A stretch of 11,430 bases of DNA from positions 1 to 11,430 of the forward strand of contig CAZSGN010000081.1 of the NCBI GenBank assembly GCA_964606415.1, in the 5' to 3' direction. This DNA comes from CAZSGN01 sp964606415 (lineage in GTDB: Bacteria; Bacteroidota; Bacteroidia; Bacteroidales; JBBRXJ01). Numbering within the stretch: the first letter of the stretch is position 1; each line of letters starts with the position of its first letter. Positions 6,740-11,430 of the stretch are shown piece after piece. Position numbers and translations under genes: made by a program. The notes beneath the pieces are model-generated. The model ran no database searches. It had not been told where the DNA came from and was given only the letters and a program-made list of their open reading frames with translations.

Positions 6740-7258
6740 ATGCCTAAAATAGGAATACTTTCAGACACACATGGCTCCTTACCCGGTACAATCGATGATT
6801 TTTTTTCCTCCTGCAAAGAAATATGGCACGCAGGAGACATTGGGAACCCAGAGGTAATCGACACACTGGAAAAAATAGCACCTATAAGAGCTGTCTACGG
6901 GAATATTGACGGACATGAGCTAAGAGCTTATACCCCTGGAGTACAACATTTCACATACGAAAATCTAAATATTGCCATGACTCATATTGGCGGTTATCCT
7001 GGTCATTACAACAAACCAACAGAAAATTGGATCCGGGAAATCAAACCGGACATATTTATCTGTGGACACTCCCATATTCTAAAAGTAATTTATGACAACA
7101 AACTTCATCATCTTCACATTAACCCCGGAGCAGCAGGAAAAAACGGGATTCACCGAGTGCGTACCGCCATTCGGGTTGATCTTGATCAAAAAATAATTAA
7201 AAATCTCGAGATCCTTGAGATTCCAAGAGATCGCTCCAAGCGACCTTTGTCAAAATAA
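6740..7258 (+). CDS. YfcE/MJ0936-type metallophosphoesterase
   Basis: A 172-residue single-domain calcineurin-like phosphoesterase, the usual size for the YfcE/MJ0936 group, whose studied members hydrolyse phosphodiesters such as bis-p-nitrophenyl phosphate or cyclic nucleotides with a dinuclear metal centre. The metal-binding motifs are in order: SDTHG (D9, H11), AGDIG (D33), YGNIDG (N56, where GNCD or GNHD is more usual), THIGG (H82) and CGHSH (H110, H112), followed by the HINPGAAG signature (126-133). There is no signal peptide, so it is cytoplasmic. The physiological substrate cannot be read from the sequence. It starts at the ATG at 6740 without a Shine-Dalgarno, and ends 3 bp from the stop of the converging giant gene with no terminator hairpin between them. 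Confidence 0.93.
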   Translation: MPKIGILSDTHGSLPGTIDDFFSSCKEIWHAGDIGNPEVIDTLEKIAPIRAVYGNIDGHELRAYTPGVQHFTYENLNIAMTHIGGYPGHYNKPTENWIREIKPDIFICGHSHILKVIYDNKLHHLHINPGAAGKNGIHRVRTAIRVDLDQKIIKNLEILEIPRDRSKRPLSK

Positions 7259-7261
7259 GTA

Positions 7262-10200
7262 TTATTCGCCGGGCATCTCATAGCCTCTTTCCTGAAAACG
7301 TCGAAGGAAACGCTGCATCTTGTCCGTAGTAGAAACCATATAAATATAAGGTTTTTCTCCCCTATCCACTTTTAATTTTCGTTTACGATTTCGTATATCT
7401 TTTATGGCATCAACAAAATGTTGATTTGACGAAAGTATTTGCATCACACCACGGTTATAACCAAAATAATACCAATTATTCTGATCCAGCCAGAAATAAA
7501 GATCAAAACGATCACCACTTCGCTTTCTTCTAAGTTCCATATAAGCATTCACTTCAAGATTCACAGGAGTCCGGCCAATACTGGCAATTCCCATCTTACC
7601 GTCATGCCGGTAAGATTTATGTTCCTGGCTCCATTCCATATCAAGATGACTGATCATCATAGTATGTTCTAAATCCCGTGGCCATTTCTCAATAGTATCC
7701 CATAACAAATCCTGCACCTGGATATCTTCGAGCGAATCATTGTAAACCAACTCGTTTAAGTTCTTCTCGTACTCATAAGAAATATCAGTTGGTTGATAAT
7801 AATCCACCAGGCTATCCAAATCAGCAGCCATCATCTTTTGCACATCTTTATCAATAAAGAAATCCAGAACCATCAAAAGATTCATATCAACCGATTGGCT
7901 ATCCAACAAATTGGTAACCTTGCCATATGTTTCCATATTAACCTGCCAGTATTCCATCCCTAAATCAAGACGTCCTTCTCCATGTAAAGTACATGGATTT
8001 TGGAAAAGAGAGATATAATTACCAGGTTCCTCATTATCCTCCATTTTATATAACGGCCCTATCTCATATTTTAACTTCTGACGATTATAGTGCAAAAACC
8101 CGGAAGAAGTGGCAATATAAGAATCACTATAATTCTTACGTCCAGCAATAAATGATGGATAAACATGAATTGAATCATGCGACATCAACAATCCGGCATA
8201 AAGATTCTGCCTGTTGATATCTACCGGGTCATTACTAATCGGAATATAGATACTGTCAGGATTGATCACCGACTCAAAATACAACCACTTTGTTCCCTGT
8301 CGTGAACAATCTGTTGTTATTTTCGTCCCTCCCTTAAAACGCATAAATTCTCTTTCGGCTTTCACATAAACATCCCCCTGGTATTGGAAATAAGGGCTTA
8401 ACATAAAAGAATCAGAAAGAGGCACAACTCCTTCGGCACGAGTTAAGGTATCCTGAACAAATATTTTCTTAAAATTGATGGGCTGCTTCCTGTTACGTTC
8501 ATCAATATAATCACGTGTCCCATTACCTTTATAGTCGTGACGGCTATTAATGGATACTTTTGCCTCATAAAACCGATGATGAGCAGAAGAATCATTAGCT
8601 ATAATTTCCGCTTCGTACAAGGTTCTCATCATAGCATTAGCTTCTACATACACCTTTTCTTCATTGGGATAAACAACAGCATCGGCAACTTTAACATACT
8701 TAACTTTCTCAGCTTTAATAACATTATTTTCATAATCATAACTAGCTTCGGGTGATACAAAATTCAATGAATCCTGGCTATGATGTACAGAAATATAACG
8801 TGGTCCGTTCAGCGTATCGCCCTTAAAATTGGAAATTTTCTCATTGGTATAATCCTTTGAGGTCCGCATTTCTACCTTTTTCTCCTTCATCAACCAGGTA
8901 AACTGATCAAGGTAACTAATATATTTATTTTCCGGAAAGTCAACAAAGGTAAAATCATCATTAGAAATAAAATCCCCTCTTTGTTTGCGGTAGTCAATAT
9001 AGGCATTAACATTTTTAGTCAGCATAGTAAAATCGTCACTTCTCAGGGAGCGTAATTTAAAAGAAGCTGTATCCGAATAAATCTCATTTGCTTTGTACTC
9101 ATACAATTCCGATTTCATAACTGCTGTTTTCATATCCAGCACACCTCCACCCGATAATCCGGAGGGTTCTAATTTGAGATTACCATCAAGGGTATTCTTA
9201 TCAGCAAATAAATCAAAAGGCTTTCCTTTATTCCATATATGCATCTCATCCTGCTTAGGCAACCAATGAACGTAAATATTTTCTGATTTCACATCCGGAT
9301 ACTGCTGCCCTCCTTGTTTTTTACTTACAAGATAACGTTGTGCATCTGTATTCATCGAATCAGGATAAAACACAAAATCATCTGAATAAGTGGTACTGGT
9401 TATATAATCAATACGCCCATCACCTCTAAGGCCCTTATTACTCATATTAAATGATTCAAAAAAGGTGCCTTTACCCTCATAAAGCGGATAACCTTTTGCA
9501 GGAGCCTCTTCAGTAAAACCCAATGACCGATCTTCCTGTAAACTCAAATGCTGTGGGATTTCGGGAAAGATACCAGAAGAAACAAATTGCCCTTCAAATT
9601 TCATATTAGAGGCACTGAAATTATCCAGGCTATCTATGGTATATGGATCCACGCGGAAATAAAAAGAATTCCGGGGATATTTACCATTGAGTATCTTTTT
9701 ACTATCATAATAAACATAAGAAGGCTCCTTGCTTTTAAATATAGGGTATTTGGGAAGATCTTCTTTACCGGATTTATTAAACGGTGCATCAATAATCAAT
9801 TCACCTGTAACCCCTTCAATCTTACTCCGGACCTTTTTATAAACAGGTTCTCCATAGTTATCCTCCCCCATCTCTACCATGATAAGTACAGAATCAACAC
9901 TTTGAAGATTAAGCTTAAAAGTGTCATAATTAAAAATAAAATTATCTCCATGAAAAGTAAATAAGCCAGCTCTTACGACACCATCAAACTGGAAATTACG
10001 ATTTCGCTTAATGGTAAGACGTTCTTCTTCCGGATAGATATTAACATTTTGAGCAGTACTAACTTCTACCTGAGGAACTCCATTAACGATCAGGTCCATG
10101 GTACGAATATCCAGAGTAGCATTTTCCAGAGGCGCCTCTGTTTCTGATTTAAGATCAATAACATCATAATCGATTTTCCCCATATAAGCATTTAGATAAT

Positions 10201-11430
10201 CATTCAATCGCTCTCTCACTTCAACGTCACCTGTCTGCGTATTATAATAAATAAAACCCTCTGCTACCATCTCCATCAGATAATGTTTGGCAGAAGAGAT
10301 AGATTGCTTCATGAATTTAGCAAACTCCTCGGCAGAAAATTGATCACGCTTCACTTTTTTCTGCATTTTCCAGACAGCCACAAGGGGGTGTATCTCATCC
10401 ATGCCTCTCATGGCCTCGTACTCATTCTTATTAAAAAAATTAATCGACTGAAAGTTAGCCTCTCCCCGGGAAGCACCTTTATCCATATTAAAATAAATAA
10501 AAGGTTCATCAATCATCCAGTAAAGCTGCCCAAAGTTCATATTGAGCCGGTGGTAAGAATTAAAATAATCTGCACGTGAAGTAATTTGATTGGTCTGCTT
10601 CAGAAATAATTCCCGTCTTTCAGCCAAATAACGGAAGCTAAGATCAGGGTGAAAAACAGAATCTGATTTAAGATAAATAACAATCTCCGTATTTAACCCC
10701 CGGATGGCGTTTTCCTTTATGACAAAATAATCTGATTTCGCTTCCAGCAAAAGGGTATCTGAACGCATAAACTTAAGGCTGGCCAGGCCATCCTGGTTTC
10801 CTTTTCCAATTACTCTCGACCCACTAAAAAATAAACCACCCTCAAAATCCACATTCCGGTAAAGATTTTTAATTGAAAAATCATTATTGTAAGATTGAAA
10901 CTCCGGGAAAGAAGCTTTTGTCTTATCAGTTATATTCATAACCTTATCATGCAGATGTCCCAGGAGAGGTTTATCCAAAAAAGCACGGTTTAGATATGTT
11001 ACTGAGTCAGCCTCATACTCTGACTTTGCCAAATCAATGCGGTAGTTTTTCAATGTAGCCCGAACCTCCTCAGCATCATACCCTGCTCTTGTCCAGTCAA
11101 CATTACCTGTACGCCCCACCCATGTATTTTTAAAAGGGATAACATATACTTTTGTTTTATTTATACGAATACTATCTCGCTTGGCATAACAAACAAGATC
11201 AGTTTTTTTGAATAATATCTTTAATTTTTTTTGCTCATAAACAAACTTGCAATCATCTGAAGTTACAAACCATTGTGTTGAACTGGATTTATTAATTTTA
11301 TTATCTTTTAGAAATTCAATCGTAAATTCATAAAACTTATTCAACTCACCCAACTTAAACCCATCCGTAAGATAATCCTTTAATGCGATGTGCCAGCGGT
11401 GGTAATCCATATCAGAAAGATTCCCAAAAC
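7262..11430 (-). CDS. Very large envelope-type protein of unknown function, N-terminus beyond the window
   Basis: The frame is open to the right edge. The first in-window ATG is at 11410, but at least six codons upstream of it (FGNLSD) are also open, so the real start and any signal peptide probably lie outside. The visible part exceeds 1380 residues (numbered here from that ATG). No enzyme motif is recognised. Most of it is short beta-strand-like segments rich in Tyr, Phe, Asp and Asn, often in the pattern 'DS/DT-x-hydrophobic', like exported repetitive beta proteins. A GxGxxD/E-like motif recurs at 645, 663, 754, 962 and 1144. Residues about 340-415 look different: helical and winged-helix-like. 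The C-terminus (1255-1375) is a Trp/Tyr-rich block (WLDQNNWYYFGYNRG) ending in a basic helix. I infer an envelope or periplasmic location; it is probably a conserved Bacteroidetes protein annotated as hypothetical. It ends 3 bp from the converging phosphoesterase gene. Confidence 0.88.
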   Translation of the reverse strand, partial: FGNLSDMDYHRWHIALKDYLTDGFKLGELNKFYEFTIEFLKDNKINKSSSTQWFVTSDDCKFVYEQKKLKILFKKTDLVCYAKRDSIRINKTKVYVIPFKNTWVGRTGNVDWTRAGYDAEEVRATLKNYRIDLAKSEYEADSVTYLNRAFLDKPLLGHLHDKVMNITDKTKASFPEFQSYNNDFSIKNLYRNVDFEGGLFFSGSRVIGKGNQDGLASLKFMRSDTLLLEAKSDYFVIKENAIRGLNTEIVIYLKSDSVFHPDLSFRYLAERRELFLKQTNQITSRADYFNSYHRLNMNFGQLYWMIDEPFIYFNMDKGASRGEANFQSINFFNKNEYEAMRGMDEIHPLVAVWKMQKKVKRDQFSAEEFAKFMKQSISSAKHYLMEMVAEGFIYYNTQTGDVEVRERLNDYLNAYMGKIDYDVIDLKSETEAPLENATLDIRTMDLIVNGVPQVEVSTAQNVNIYPEEERLTIKRNRNFQFDGVVRAGLFTFHGDNFIFNYDTFKLNLQSVDSVLIMVEMGEDNYGEPVYKKVRSKIEGVTGELIIDAPFNKSGKEDLPKYPIFKSKEPSYVYYDSKKILNGKYPRNSFYFRVDPYTIDSLDNFSASNMKFEGQFVSSGIFPEIPQHLSLQEDRSLGFTEEAPAKGYPLYEGKGTFFESFNMSNKGLRGDGRIDYITSTTYSDDFVFYPDSMNTDAQRYLVSKKQGGQQYPDVKSENIYVHWLPKQDEMHIWNKGKPFDLFADKNTLDGNLKLEPSGLSGGGVLDMKTAVMKSELYEYKANEIYSDTASFKLRSLRSDDFTMLTKNVNAYIDYRKQRGDFISNDDFTFVDFPENKYISYLDQFTWLMKEKKVEMRTSKDYTNEKISNFKGDTLNGPRYISVHHSQDSLNFVSPEASYDYENNVIKAEKVKYVKVADAVVYPNEEKVYVEANAMMRTLYEAEIIANDSSAHHRFYEAKVSINSRHDYKGNGTRDYIDERNRKQPINFKKIFVQDTLTRAEGVVPLSDSFMLSPYFQYQGDVYVKAEREFMRFKGGTKITTDCSRQGTKWLYFESVINPDSIYIPISNDPVDINRQNLYAGLLMSHDSIHVYPSFIAGRKNYSDSYIATSSGFLHYNRQKLKYEIGPLYKMEDNEEPGNYISLFQNPCTLHGEGRLDLGMEYWQVNMETYGKVTNLLDSQSVDMNLLMVLDFFIDKDVQKMMAADLDSLVDYYQPTDISYEYEKNLNELVYNDSLEDIQVQDLLWDTIEKWPRDLEHTMMISHLDMEWSQEHKSYRHDGKMGIASIGRTPVNLEVNAYMELRRKRSGDRFDLYFWLDQNNWYYFGYNRGVMQILSSNQHFVDAIKDIRNRKRKLKVDRGEKPYIYMVSTTDKMQRFLRRFQERGYEMPGE

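Noticed and set aside
7231..7243. TCGCT-CCA-AGCGA hairpin near the end of the phosphoesterase gene, as a terminator
   Set aside because: It is a 5-bp stem inside coding sequence without a following T run, so it is not sufficient for termination.
9548..9964. 138-residue + strand open frame opposite the giant gene
   Set aside because: It is basic, Ile/Lys/Phe-rich sequence of the kind produced by reading AT-rich coding DNA on the opposite strand, with no motif and no ribosome binding site.

Overview
The window looks like AT-rich chromosome from a Bacteroidetes species, probably of class Bacteroidia (Bacteroidales/Marinilabiliales type). This rests on the Bacteroidetes-like proteins (a small ECF sigma factor, a UvrA lacking one CxxC pair, a very large envelope-type protein with no familiar domain), the scarcity of Shine-Dalgarno sites before most genes, and promoter boxes resembling the Bacteroidetes -7 consensus TAnnTTTG. 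No search was run, so the taxonomic call is inference.

Layout. Positions 1-394 hold no gene, only AT-rich leader with a probable promoter. Positions 395-1789 (+) are a two-gene exported operon: a lipoprotein and a small cysteine-containing secreted protein. A symmetric A/T-flanked hairpin then serves as a probable bidirectional terminator against uvrA (1880-4675, -), which encodes the damage-recognition ATPase of nucleotide excision repair. Divergent from uvrA are an ECF sigma factor (4828-5418, +), whose terminator stem lies partly inside its own last codons, and a 78-residue protein of unknown function (5494-5730, +). That small gene overlaps by 4 bp the 3' end of convergent rsmE (5727-6446, -), the 16S rRNA m3U1498 methyltransferase. 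A 293-bp gene-free region with a rsmE promoter, a perfect palindrome and a tandem repeat separates rsmE from a YfcE-like metallophosphoesterase (6740-7258, +). The rest (7262-11430, -) is one very large open reading frame that runs off the right edge, so its N-terminus is missing.

Function. Housekeeping genes (uvrA, rsmE, phosphoesterase) are interleaved with envelope or regulatory genes (lipoprotein operon, sigma factor plus small partner, giant protein). No phage, insertion sequence, CRISPR array, RNA gene or defence island is evident. The least explained items are the giant protein with its recurrent GxGxxD motif and an embedded winged-helix-like segment, the lipoprotein/secreted-protein pair, and the sigma/78-residue pair. 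I see no convincing new multi-gene system; those three are the places to look.
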